From positions 1-64,000 of the forward strand of contig DXED01000013.1 in the NCBI GenBank assembly GCA_019115145.1: a stretch of DNA of 64,000 bases. Reading direction: 5' to 3'. The translations under genes and the position numbers were made by a program. The notes beneath the pieces were generated by a model, which did not search any database, was not told the DNA's origin, and saw only the letters and a program-made list of their open reading frames with translations. Shown piece after piece: positions 33,765-41,629 of the stretch (its first letter is position 1; each line of letters begins with the position of its first letter). This DNA is from Claveliimonas intestinigallinarum. GTDB lineage: Bacteria; Bacillota; Clostridia; Lachnospirales; Lachnospiraceae.

Positions 33765-34640
33765 ATGCATAAATATTTAAGGTCAATTGGTTATGGCTGT
33801 ATCAGGTCAAGGACAGAATTAAATGAATTTCTGAAGAGGATAGAAAGCGACTATACCTGCCATGAACTGGTTTCTCTTGACGAGGAAGCAGACTTCTGCG
33901 AATATCAGAGAGAATGTGGGGCAGGTATAGGAGTTGCCGTGTGCGGGGATATGGATATGCGCGAGACATTTTACAGACAGTACTATTATCCCTATTTCAT
34001 CGGAAGCGGCATCTCCTCCTACGCGGACATCGTCGTCGAGAAGCGGATGGACCGGGAGGCCTATGTGGGAATCTGCGAGGATGTGAAGGTGGGCGTCAGC
34101 CTGATCTTCCACCTGCAGAACACTGTGGAGTACATCGAAGAGAGACAGCTCTCCGGAGACAGACTGAAGTTTGGCTCCGTGACGCTGGCGGGACTTTGCA
34201 ATTCCGGCACCGTCCTTCTTCCTGTCATGAAGAGCAAGGAGATGGAGCAAAGAAGGCGGGAGGAGTCCCGAAACCGGATGATGCTCCTGAGCGCGGCCAG
34301 AAACGGAGACCAGGCCGCCATGGAGAGTCTGACTCTGGACGACATTGACATCTATACAAAGGTTTCCAGGCGGCTTGTGACAGAGGATGTGTTCAGCATC
34401 GTGGACACCTATTTCATGCCCTACGGGGTGGAGTGTGACAGATACTCCATCCTGGGGGAAATCCTGAGTGTACATAGGATCCAGAACCAGGAGACAGGGG
34501 AAGACCTCTATGTCATGAAGCTGGATGTGAACGAGCTGGAGTTTGACGTCTGCGTGCCGGCAAAGAATGTCTTCGGCGAACCGGCCCAGGGACGCCGGTT
34601 TAAGGCGAACATGTGGCTCCAGGGAAGGATCAATTTCTAG
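33765..34640 (+). CDS. DUF3881 family protein
   Basis: A 291-residue soluble protein of a Lachnospiraceae-type family (DUF3881) normally found after serS. It begins MHKYLRSIGYGCIRSRTELN and contains ISSYADIVVEKRMDREAYVG in the first half and YGVECDRYSILGEIL in the second. No catalytic motif is apparent. It starts 9 nt after serS and is probably co-transcribed. A perfect 24-bp palindrome spans its stop codon. Confidence 0.8.
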   Translation: MHKYLRSIGYGCIRSRTELNEFLKRIESDYTCHELVSLDEEADFCEYQRECGAGIGVAVCGDMDMRETFYRQYYYPYFIGSGISSYADIVVEKRMDREAYVGICEDVKVGVSLIFHLQNTVEYIEERQLSGDRLKFGSVTLAGLCNSGTVLLPVMKSKEMEQRRREESRNRMMLLSAARNGDQAAMESLTLDDIDIYTKVSRRLVTEDVFSIVDTYFMPYGVECDRYSILGEILSVHRIQNQETGEDLYVMKLDVNELEFDVCVPAKNVFGEPAQGRRFKANMWLQGRINF

Positions 34641-34650
34641 AAATTGATCC
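34627..34650. repeat. perfect 24-bp palindrome at the DUF3881 stop
   Basis: GGATCAATTT (34627-34636), CTAG, AAATTGATCC (34641-34650); the TAG stop is 34638-34640. There is no T run afterwards, so it is a stable 3' hairpin rather than a standard terminator. Confidence 0.7.
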
Positions 34651-34668
34651 GGAAATTGAAAATAACTG

Positions 34669-34697
34669 TTGATTTTAGACCTGCAAGATGCTAAAAT
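34669..34697 (+). promoter_or_regulatory. promoter of tRNA-Arg
   Basis: TTGATT (34669-34674), 17-nt spacer, TAAAAT (34692-34697), 27 nt before the tRNA. Confidence 0.75.
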
Positions 34698-34724
34698 ATC
34701 TAAGTACGGTATAAATACAGTTAT

Positions 34725-34796
34725 GTTCCCTTAGTAAAATGGATATTACGGATCCCTCCTAAGGATCAAGTGCAGGTTCGATTCCTGCAGGGAACG
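34725..34796 (+). tRNA. tRNA-Arg (anticodon CCT)
   Basis: Acceptor GTTCCCT/AGGGAAC, anticodon arm GATCC-CTCCTAA-GGATC with anticodon CCT (reads AGG), T arm TGCAGG-TTCGATT-CCTGCA. Discriminator G at 34796; CCA not encoded. Own promoter and terminator. Confidence 0.93.
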
Positions 34797-34804
34797 GGAT
34801 GAGG

Positions 34805-34840
34805 ACAGAGCTTCTGCGTTTGTGGGGGCTCTGTTTTTTT
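34805..34840 (+). terminator. terminator of tRNA-Arg
   Basis: Stem ACAGAGC (34805-34811) / GCTCTGT (34828-34834) followed by TTTTTTT. Confidence 0.8.
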
Positions 34841-34883
34841 ACAGTAGGGAAAACTTCTTTGTTCCCGGAAGAAAAAAGTTTGA

Positions 34884-35030
34884 CTTCACATTCCTATTAC
34901 AGCAAAATACAAACATAAATATATTGATCTTGAACCCATTTTAAACAACTCATATTTTGATGCTGACAAGGTGCTGGACAGTATGAAGAAAGTGAAGATG
35001 AGTATGATTAATATAAAAAATTTTAAATCT
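34884..35030 (+). pseudogene. possible C-terminal gene remnant
   Basis: Between the tRNA-Arg terminator and the pdxY terminator one plus-strand frame is open without an upstream start and reads like protein: ITAKYKHKYIDLEPILNN, then SYFDADKVLDSMKKVKMSMI. The A/T-rich composition differs from the neighbouring genes. It could be the decayed tail of a lost gene or chance. I cannot assign a family. Confidence 0.25.
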
Positions 35031-35075
35031 AAAAATAACCTGGTCAGGTTCCGAAAAACCGACCAGGTTATTTTT
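35031..35075. terminator. bidirectional terminator at the end of the pyridoxamine kinase gene
   Basis: Perfect 15-bp stem AAAAATAACCTGGTC (35031-35045) / GACCAGGTTATTTTT (35061-35075). It gives U runs in both directions and overlaps the last codon region of the minus-strand gene. Confidence 0.85.
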
Positions 35076-35922
35076 ATTTCTCTTTTCCAAGTCTCTCCTC
35101 CAGTTCCCTGCACAGCCAAGGGATCTGGGACTCGAACTCCGCGCCGTACCATCTGGCCTCGGACGACCTAGCGGTGACTTCAATGCAGGCCACCACATAG
35201 TCTGCTGACAGGGAAAGGGCATCGCCCAGGGAGAGCCCCCGCATCAGTCCGCCGAAGGCGGTGGAGGAATAGAGATCCCCTGTACCGTGATAGCTCTGAG
35301 GACATTTTTTTGTAAAGTAGGAAAAGGCGTTCCCCTTGCTGTCCAGGCTGGCCACCCCGAGTCGGTCCGGCTCATAGCTGACTCCCGTGAGGACCGCTGC
35401 GCCGCATCCCAGCTCCAGGAGCCGCTGCAGAAGCTCTGTGATGTAGGAGTCATCATACTCGGTCCGGTAGGGCATGCCGGTGAGAAGGCATCCCTCGGTG
35501 ATGTTGGGGAGGATTACATCCGCACCTGCGCAGACCTTTGCCATGGAGGCAGGGAAGCTCTCGTCAAAGGCAGGGTAGAGCTTTCCGTTGTCCGCCATGG
35601 CAGGATCCACAAGGATCAGGTTCTTCTCTGTGCGGAACCGATTAAAGAACTCTCTGACCTGACCGCACTGCTGGCCGGAGGCCAGGTACCCGGTGTAGAT
35701 CCCGTCAAAGAAGATGCCCTCCTTCTCCCAGGCATCGGAGATGGGATCGATCTGGTCAGACAGATCCTTGCAGGTGAAATTCCGGAACATGGTGTGGGTG
35801 GAGAGAACCGCCGTGGGGAGGATGCCGCACTCCACGCCCATAGCTGAGATGACAGGGAGGGCCACTGTGGTTGAGCAGCGCCCCACACAGGAAATATCCT
35901 GAAGAGTAACAATTCGTTTCAT
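35074..35922 (-). CDS. pyridoxamine/pyridoxal kinase (PdxY-like)
   Basis: A 282-residue ribokinase-fold kinase. RIVTLQDISCVGRCSTTVALPVISAMG at the N-terminus and LPTAVLSTHT are the pyridoxal-kinase pattern; LVDPAMADNGKLY and YHGTGDLYSS carry the phosphate and catalytic Asp region (GTGD). Phosphorylates B6 vitamers in salvage of pyridoxal phosphate. Promoter at 35961-35989, divergent from the rubredoxin-glutamate synthase gene. Confidence 0.85.
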   Translation of the reverse strand: MKRIVTLQDISCVGRCSTTVALPVISAMGVECGILPTAVLSTHTMFRNFTCKDLSDQIDPISDAWEKEGIFFDGIYTGYLASGQQCGQVREFFNRFRTEKNLILVDPAMADNGKLYPAFDESFPASMAKVCAGADVILPNITEGCLLTGMPYRTEYDDSYITELLQRLLELGCGAAVLTGVSYEPDRLGVASLDSKGNAFSYFTKKCPQSYHGTGDLYSSTAFGGLMRGLSLGDALSLSADYVVACIEVTARSSEARWYGAEFESQIPWLCRELEERLGKEK

Positions 35923-35960
35923 GACTAAATACCGCCTCCTGATCTGTAGATTGTATTGGA

Positions 35961-35989
35961 AATATAACAGAAAGTGAACTGGTCAGCAA
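35961..35989 (-). promoter_or_regulatory. promoter of the pyridoxamine kinase gene
   Basis: Minus-strand TTGCTG (35984-35989) and TATATT (35961-35966), 17-nt spacer. An 8-bp arm ACTGGTCA (35978-35985) overlaps it and has its inverted partner at 36009-36016. Confidence 0.55.
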
Positions 35990-36021
35990 TAGCCAAAACT
36001 GTAAAAAGTGACCAGTCCAGT

Positions 36022-36049
36022 TTGCGGCAGGGAGAAATCATGCTATACT
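36022..36049 (+). promoter_or_regulatory. promoter of the rubredoxin-glutamate synthase gene
   Basis: TTGCGG (36022-36027), 16-nt spacer, TATACT (36044-36049). The inverted-repeat arm TGACCAGT lies just upstream at 36009-36016. Confidence 0.55.
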
Positions 36050-36112
36050 GAAGCTATCAGAGATAAAAGACGAAATGAGACAGAAACAAATACATTTCAG
36101 GAGGTGGAAGGA

Positions 36113-37501
36113 ATGGCAAAGTACAGATGCACGGTGTGTGGGTATATTTACGATGAGGAGCGGGAGAAAGCGCCTTTCTCCAGGCTGAAGGAGTGTCCTG
36201 TCTGTCACCAGCCCACGGAGAAGTTTGCGGTCTACGAGGAGGAGCAGGGTGCGGAGCCGCCCCGGGAAAAGGAGCTGAAACTGGACTATCCGAAGGAGTT
36301 TGTGCGCAGGGACGAGTCCTGCAGGTACATGAAGGAAATTCACGAGATGGCAGTGACTGGGAAGAGCATCTCAGCTTCCATGGGAACGGAGCTGCCTATG
36401 CCGTCCTGGGAAGATATTCTCATTCTGGGAGCCCAGCTGGATCCCATGCCTCTGGATGAGAACGCGCCTGTCCGGACGACCACAGTGATCGGAAAGCATG
36501 CGGCCAGGCCTCTGATGCTGGAAAATCCGGTCTATGTATCCCACATGTCCTTTGGCGCCCTCTCCAGGGAGGCAAAGGTGTCCCTGGCAAGAGGCTCGGC
36601 CATGGCAGGAAGCGCCATGTGCTCAGGAGAGGGGGGCATACTCCCGGAGGAGATGGAGGCAGCCGACAAGTACATCTTTGAGTATGTGGGCAACCTCTAC
36701 AGCGTAACGCCGGAAAATCTGAGAAACGCGGATGCCATAGAGATCAAGATCGGGCAGGGGACAAAGCCGGGCATGGGGGGCCATCTCCCGGGGGAAAAGG
36801 TGACCCGTGAGATCAGTCAGGTGAGGAATAAGCCTATGGGAAAGGATGTGATCGCGCCATCCAGATTTCCCGGCATTGAGACAAAGGAGGATTTGAAAAA
36901 TCTGATCACTCAGCTGCGATATGCCTCCGAGGGGCGGCCCATCGGCGTGAAGATAGCGGCCGGAAGGATCGAGAGGGATCTGGCCTTCTGCGTGTACGCG
37001 GAGCCGGATTTCATCACCATAGACGGGAGAGGCGGGGCAACCGGATCCTCTCCGAAGCTCCTGAGAGACTCTGCCAGTGTGCCTACCATCTATGCCCTCC
37101 ACAGGGCGAGAAAATACCTGGACAGCATCCACTCGGACATCAGCCTTGTCATCACCGGCGGACTGAGGGTGTCCTCGGATTTCGCCAAGGCTATCGCCAT
37201 GGGAGCGGACGCGGTGGCAGTGGCGTCCGCGGCCCTCATTGCCATGGCTTGTCAGCAGTATAAGATCTGCGGAACAGGCATGTGTCCCATGGGCATCGCC
37301 ACCCAGGATCAGGACCTGCGGGCACGGCTCCACGAGGATGCGGCGGCAGCCAGGGTGGCCAACTTTCTGAACGTCTCCCTGGAGGAGCTGAAGATGTTCG
37401 CCCGGATCACAGGGCATGCGGATCTCCATGACCTGTCTGTGGAGGATTTGTGCACCATCAGCCGGGAGATCAGCGAGTACACAGACATCCCCCACGCATA
37501 A
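36113..37501 (+). CDS. rubredoxin-fused glutamate synthase FMN-domain protein (GltB2-like)
   Basis: A 462-residue protein. Residues 1-40 form a rubredoxin-type site (CTVCGYIYD with Cys6/Cys9; CPVC with Cys28/Cys31). The rest is the FMN-binding, glutamate-forming domain of glutamate synthase (SHMSFGALSREAKVSLARGS, KIGQGTKPGMGGHLPG, GGRGGATGSSP). Cys380-x5-Cys386-x4-Cys391 matches the 3Fe-4S motif of that family. There is no glutaminase domain and no small-subunit gene nearby, so electron donor and nitrogen source are unclear. ATG 36113 follows AGGAGG; an upstream open extension lacks support. Confidence 0.85.
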   Translation: MAKYRCTVCGYIYDEEREKAPFSRLKECPVCHQPTEKFAVYEEEQGAEPPREKELKLDYPKEFVRRDESCRYMKEIHEMAVTGKSISASMGTELPMPSWEDILILGAQLDPMPLDENAPVRTTTVIGKHAARPLMLENPVYVSHMSFGALSREAKVSLARGSAMAGSAMCSGEGGILPEEMEAADKYIFEYVGNLYSVTPENLRNADAIEIKIGQGTKPGMGGHLPGEKVTREISQVRNKPMGKDVIAPSRFPGIETKEDLKNLITQLRYASEGRPIGVKIAAGRIERDLAFCVYAEPDFITIDGRGGATGSSPKLLRDSASVPTIYALHRARKYLDSIHSDISLVITGGLRVSSDFAKAIAMGADAVAVASAALIAMACQQYKICGTGMCPMGIATQDQDLRARLHEDAAAARVANFLNVSLEELKMFARITGHADLHDLSVEDLCTISREISEYTDIPHA

Positions 37502-37527
37502 TTTCCTGCCAGGGGGCGATATATTGA

Positions 37528-37556
37528 TTGCCGTTCAGCGGTAAACATGGTATATT
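37528..37556 (+). promoter_or_regulatory. promoter of the phosphoglucomutase gene
   Basis: TTGCCG (37528-37533), 17-nt spacer, TATATT (37551-37556). Confidence 0.65.
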
Positions 37557-37617
37557 ATTACTAAGTGTTGTAATTTTTACACAAAAAATCAATAAGCAAG
37601 TAGTAGGAGTGGTAAAA

Positions 37618-39300
37618 ATGTATCAGGAAGATTACAAGCGTTGGCTGGAAGCGGACCTGGAGGATGCAGATCTTCATCCTGAGCTGGCCCGGATCGAGGG
37701 AAATGACGAGGAGATAAAGGAGCGCTTTGCAGTGGCGCTGAAATTCGGTACAGCCGGACTTCGGGGTGTGCTGGGAGCCGGGACGAACCGCATGAACATC
37801 TATGTGGTGCGCCAGGCTACGCAGGGACTTGCAAACTGGGTGAAGACACAGGGGGGCACACAGACTGTTGCCATCAGCTATGACAGCCGTCTCAAGAGCG
37901 ATGTGTTCGCAAAGAACGCGGCGGGAGTCCTGGCCGCAAACGGTATCAAGGTGCGGATCTACGACGCGCTCATGCCTGTGCCGGCGCTCTCCTTTGCGAC
38001 TCGTTATTATAACTGCAATGCGGGCATCATGGTGACAGCCTCACACAACCCTGCAAAATACAACGGATACAAGGCCTACGGGCCGGACGGCTGCCAGATG
38101 ACAGACGATGCGGCGGCCATCGTATACGAGGAGATACAGAAGACGGACGTGCTGACAGGCGCAAAGTATATGTCCTTTGCAGCCGGCGTGGAGGAAGGAC
38201 TGATCCGCTTTGTGGGCGATGATTGTAAGAGGGCCCTCTATGACGCTATCGAGTCCAGACAGGTCCGTCCGGGACTTTGCAGTACAGCAGGGCTGAAGCT
38301 TGTGTACAGCCCCCTGAACGGCTCCGGACTTGTGCCGGTGACACAGGTGTTAAAGGATATCGGTGTGACAGATATCACGATCGTCCCGGACCAGGAGTAC
38401 CCCAACGGATACTTTACCACATGCAGCTACCCCAACCCTGAAATTTTTGAGGCCCTTGAGCAGGGACTGAACCTGGCGAAGGAGACAGGTGCGGATCTGA
38501 TGCTGGCCACAGACCCGGACGCAGACCGGGTGGGCATTGCCATGAAGTGCCCGGACGGTTCCTATGAGCTGGTGAGCGGAAATGAGGTGGGCGTGCTGCT
38601 TCTGGATTACATCTGCGCGGGACGCATTGAGAAGGGAACCATGCCTGAGAAGGCAGTTGCTGTGAAGTCCATCGTATCCACACCGCTGGCAGATGCAGTG
38701 GCAGAGCACTACGGCGTGGAGCTGCGCAGCGTGCTGACAGGATTTAAGTGGATCGGCGACCAGATTGCGCAGCTGGAGGAAGCAGGAGAAGTGGACCGCT
38801 TCATCTTCGGATTTGAGGAGAGCTACGGATATCTGGCAGGCCCCTATGTGCGTGATAAGGACGCAGTCATCGGCTCTATGCTGATCTGCGAGATGGCAGC
38901 CTACTACAGGAGCATCGGAAGCTCCCTGAAGCAGAGGATGGAGGAGATCTATGCTCAGTACGGCCGCTACCTCAACAAGGTGGACAGCTTTGAGTTCCCG
39001 GGACTGAGCGGCATGGACAAGATGGCAGGCATCATGCAGAGCCTGAGGGACAACCCGCTGACAGAGATCGCGGGGTACAAGGTAGCCTCTGTGACGGACT
39101 ACACAAAGCCGGAGGAGACAGGACTTCCCTCAGCCAACGTGCTGATCTACAAGCTGGAGAACAGCGAGACAGTCATCGTCCGCCCCTCCGGAACAGAGCC
39201 GAAGATCAAGATCTACTACACAACGCTCGGAAAGGATCTGGCAGAGGCCCAGGCCGAGAAAGACAAGCTGGCAGAGGCTATGAAGTCTGTGATGGCATAG
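37618..39300 (+). CDS. pgcA: phosphoglucomutase/phosphomannomutase (PgcA type)
   Basis: A 560-residue alpha-D-phosphohexomutase interconverting glucose-1- and glucose-6-phosphate (possibly mannose or pentose phosphates). All four signatures are visible: phosphoserine loop TASHNP (Ser142), metal loop DPDADRVG, sugar loop FGFEESYGY, phosphate loop RPSGTEPK. ATG 37618 follows GTAGGAG at 8 nt; an earlier in-frame start lies inside the promoter. It may work with the glycogen phosphorylase encoded 10 kb downstream. Confidence 0.93.
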   Translation: MYQEDYKRWLEADLEDADLHPELARIEGNDEEIKERFAVALKFGTAGLRGVLGAGTNRMNIYVVRQATQGLANWVKTQGGTQTVAISYDSRLKSDVFAKNAAGVLAANGIKVRIYDALMPVPALSFATRYYNCNAGIMVTASHNPAKYNGYKAYGPDGCQMTDDAAAIVYEEIQKTDVLTGAKYMSFAAGVEEGLIRFVGDDCKRALYDAIESRQVRPGLCSTAGLKLVYSPLNGSGLVPVTQVLKDIGVTDITIVPDQEYPNGYFTTCSYPNPEIFEALEQGLNLAKETGADLMLATDPDADRVGIAMKCPDGSYELVSGNEVGVLLLDYICAGRIEKGTMPEKAVAVKSIVSTPLADAVAEHYGVELRSVLTGFKWIGDQIAQLEEAGEVDRFIFGFEESYGYLAGPYVRDKDAVIGSMLICEMAAYYRSIGSSLKQRMEEIYAQYGRYLNKVDSFEFPGLSGMDKMAGIMQSLRDNPLTEIAGYKVASVTDYTKPEETGLPSANVLIYKLENSETVIVRPSGTEPKIKIYYTTLGKDLAEAQAEKDKLAEAMKSVMA

Positions 39301-39350
39301 GAGCGGGAAAAGAAATATACGCAGCATAAAAATACATAAAGAGCAGCTAA

Positions 39351-39378
39351 GAAAGGGACAGGGAGATCTGTCCCTTTC
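39351..39378. terminator. hairpin between pgcA and the convergent crp-type gene
   Basis: Perfect 11-bp stem GAAAGGGACAG (39351-39361) / CTGTCCCTTTC (39368-39378); no clear U run, so a possible bidirectional terminator. Confidence 0.5.
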
Positions 39379-39447
39379 CTGGCTGTTGGGAAGAAAAAGC
39401 TGAAGCCCACATTTGAGTGCGGGAAGCAGTTTGTGGACATGATCTGT

Positions 39448-40122
39448 CTACTCTCTCTTCAGATATTCCCTGGCCATCGCCTGCTGCTCCCTGGTCATGG
39501 ACACCTTCCCCTTGGTGATTCCCACAAGCCCCTCCTCCTTCAGCTTTCGGATGGTCCGGTTCAGCGTCTTCACGGAGATGCCGGTCTCCTCGTGTATTTC
39601 CTCCCGGGTCCTTTTTACAACGCAGGAGCCGTATTCCTCTATGTACTGGAGAATATAGGCCAGAAGAAGATGCTGGGGCGGGTAGAACAGGCGGTTGCCC
39701 CGGTTGTAGGAGGAGCGGTACAGCTTGTAGGCCACCTTCTGGGACACCAGCCGCAGAAAATGAATGTCCTTTGAGATCCAGTTCTCGAAATCCTTTCTGG
39801 AGAAATACAGAACCGTGCACTCTGTGGTGGTCTCTAAGGTGACGGAGGTGCGGGGCTTTCCGGCAAGGATGGACACCTCCCCCACAAAGTCAATGGGATC
39901 GTTTCTTTCGATCATAAAAACATTTCCATTTTCAAATTCATTGATGACCCGGTGATAGCCCTCGCAGACAATGCCGAAGTAGTCCAGCTCGGCGTCCTTC
40001 TGGTGGATGATGGTTCCGGGCGGATAGGTGCGGACCGTACAGCGGTCCCGCAGCTCATCGGGCATATAGCGGATATAATTTTCCAGTTCCGGTACTCTTA
40101 TGAGCAGTTCTGACAGTGTCAT
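39448..40122 (-). CDS. Crp/Fnr family transcriptional regulator
   Basis: A 224-residue protein with an N-terminal cyclic-nucleotide-binding-like beta-barrel (YPPGTIIHQKDAELDYFGIVCEG, then GEVSILAGKPRTSVTLETTTECTVLYFSR) and a C-terminal helix-turn-helix (TREEIHEETGISVKTLNRTIRKLKEEGLV). There is no Fnr-type N-terminal cysteine cluster. It is divergent from the DUF3100-amidohydrolase-TauE group (125 nt apart) and probably regulates it. The ligand is unknown. Confidence 0.9.
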   Translation of the reverse strand: MTLSELLIRVPELENYIRYMPDELRDRCTVRTYPPGTIIHQKDAELDYFGIVCEGYHRVINEFENGNVFMIERNDPIDFVGEVSILAGKPRTSVTLETTTECTVLYFSRKDFENWISKDIHFLRLVSQKVAYKLYRSSYNRGNRLFYPPQHLLLAYILQYIEEYGSCVVKRTREEIHEETGISVKTLNRTIRKLKEEGLVGITKGKVSMTREQQAMAREYLKRE

Positions 40123-40197
40123 GACAAATCCCCCTCTTTTTTTACAGTATACATCAAAAACAGCCCATTTGTCCTTTTTTTATACAAGTTATTCTTA

Positions 40198-40227
40198 TAT
40201 AATACGTGGATGTTATAAGAATTCTTA
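40198..40227 (+). promoter_or_regulatory. -10 box and palindrome before the DUF3100 operon
   Basis: TATAAT at 40198-40203 has no good -35 box at 17 nt. Twelve nt downstream is the perfect 12-bp palindrome TAAGAATTCTTA (40216-40227). A weak -35 suggests activator dependence, plausibly on the divergent Crp/Fnr protein. Confidence 0.4.
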
Positions 40228-40247
40228 ATAGAACGAGGAGAAATGAG

Positions 40248-41120
40248 ATGAAAAAGGAGACCTACGCTTATCCATCTACCATGGCCAGACTGAAGGCGGA
40301 GTACAAGATCTTTATTCTGGCATTTGTGTTTATCGTGATCGCGGACAGCATCGGACAGATCCAGGTTCCGCTTGGACCGGGGACGCTGATCCTGTTCCCG
40401 ATCTTTTACTCCCTCATCATGGGAGTGATCTCAGGGCCGGAGGTGCTGAAGATCTTTAATAAGAAGGAGGTAAAGGCGGCGTCCAAGCTGGTCATCGTGG
40501 CCATCTGTCCCTTTATCGCTAAGCTGGGCATCAATGCAGGAGCCAGCATTGAAGTGATCCTCTCGGCAGGGCCTGCCCTGATTCTGCAGGAGATCGGCAA
40601 TCTGGGAACCATTTTTCTGGCCCTTCCCTTTGCCCTGCTCCTGGGCCTGAAGAGGGAGGCCATCGGAGCCACCCATTCCATCAACAGAGAGTCCAACCTG
40701 GCTCTGATCACGGACATGTTCGGTCCGGACTCGCCGGAGACGAGAGGAAGCCTGTCTATCTATGTAGTCGGGGGCATGGTGGGAACGATCTACTTTGGCT
40801 TCATGACCACCATGGTGGCGGCGCTTCACATTTTCCATCCCTACGCTCTGGGCATGGCCTCAGGTGTGGGAGCCGGCATTCTCATGGCCAGCGCTACAGC
40901 CAGCCTGGCTCTCATCTACCCGAATATGGCGGCGGAGCTGTCCGCTCTGGCGAGCACCAGCGAGACCATATCCGGAATCACCGGCATCTATGTGGCGATC
41001 TTTGTGGGCATACCGCTGACGAAGAAGCTGTATCAGCTGCTGGAGCCGCCCATCGCTCGGCTGCGTCGGGAGCCAAGCGAGGTGCTGGAGAGCAGAAAAA
41101 AGACAGAGGAGGAAAGATAG
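40248..41120 (+). CDS. DUF3100 family membrane protein
   Basis: A 290-residue protein with about eight membrane spans, matching DUF3100 (VIADSIGQIQVPLGPGTLILFPIFYSLIMG near the start; LPFALLLGLKREAIGATHSINRESNLALITD in the middle). The family is suspected to transport small metabolites, without proof. ATG 40248 follows GAGGAG at 7 nt. It is directly adjacent to a small membrane protein (stop and start abut) and then an amidohydrolase, so transporter plus catabolic enzyme is a reasonable reading. Confidence 0.75.
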   Translation: MKKETYAYPSTMARLKAEYKIFILAFVFIVIADSIGQIQVPLGPGTLILFPIFYSLIMGVISGPEVLKIFNKKEVKAASKLVIVAICPFIAKLGINAGASIEVILSAGPALILQEIGNLGTIFLALPFALLLGLKREAIGATHSINRESNLALITDMFGPDSPETRGSLSIYVVGGMVGTIYFGFMTTMVAALHIFHPYALGMASGVGAGILMASATASLALIYPNMAAELSALASTSETISGITGIYVAIFVGIPLTKKLYQLLEPPIARLRREPSEVLESRKKTEEER

Positions 41121-41567
41121 ATGAGATACGCAGAGTGGGGAATTTTATTAGTTATATCAGGACTTGGCATTGCCCTGGCCAACTTTATCGGGTTTGATGT
41201 GGGCTTTATGGAGTCCCTTCCGGGAATCCTCATCTTACTAGGCATCTCCGCTGCCGCAGTGGTAGTCAGCAAGCTGGTGCCTCTGCGCCTGCCCATCGTG
41301 GCCTACTGCTCCATCATCGGGCTGCTCGTGGCAAGCCCCTTATGTCCGGCCAGGGAGTTCGTCATCGCGTCGGCGAACAGCATCAATTTTACAGCGCCCC
41401 TCACACTGGTGGGAGCCTACGCGGGCATCTCCATCGGGGATCAGATCAAATCCTTTGTAAAGCAGGGCTGGAAGATGATCATAGTGGGCGTACTTGTCAT
41501 GACAGGCACCTTTCTAGGATCAGCCTGCATTGCGCAGATCGTCCTGTCACTGACCAACGCTATATAG
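41121..41567 (+). CDS. small membrane protein partner of the DUF3100 protein
   Basis: A 148-residue protein with four or five hydrophobic spans (MRYAEWGILLVISGLGIALANFIG, then VVSKLVPLRLPIVAYCSIIGLL). It begins immediately after the DUF3100 stop codon and resembles that protein in style, so the two may form one permease. I do not recognise a named family. Confidence 0.7.
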   Translation: MRYAEWGILLVISGLGIALANFIGFDVGFMESLPGILILLGISAAAVVVSKLVPLRLPIVAYCSIIGLLVASPLCPAREFVIASANSINFTAPLTLVGAYAGISIGDQIKSFVKQGWKMIIVGVLVMTGTFLGSACIAQIVLSLTNAI

Positions 41568-41629
41568 ATGGATGATACTGAAAAACTATTGCGGACCATT
41601 GCAAGTGTGAGTTTGATAGGGAGAAAGAA

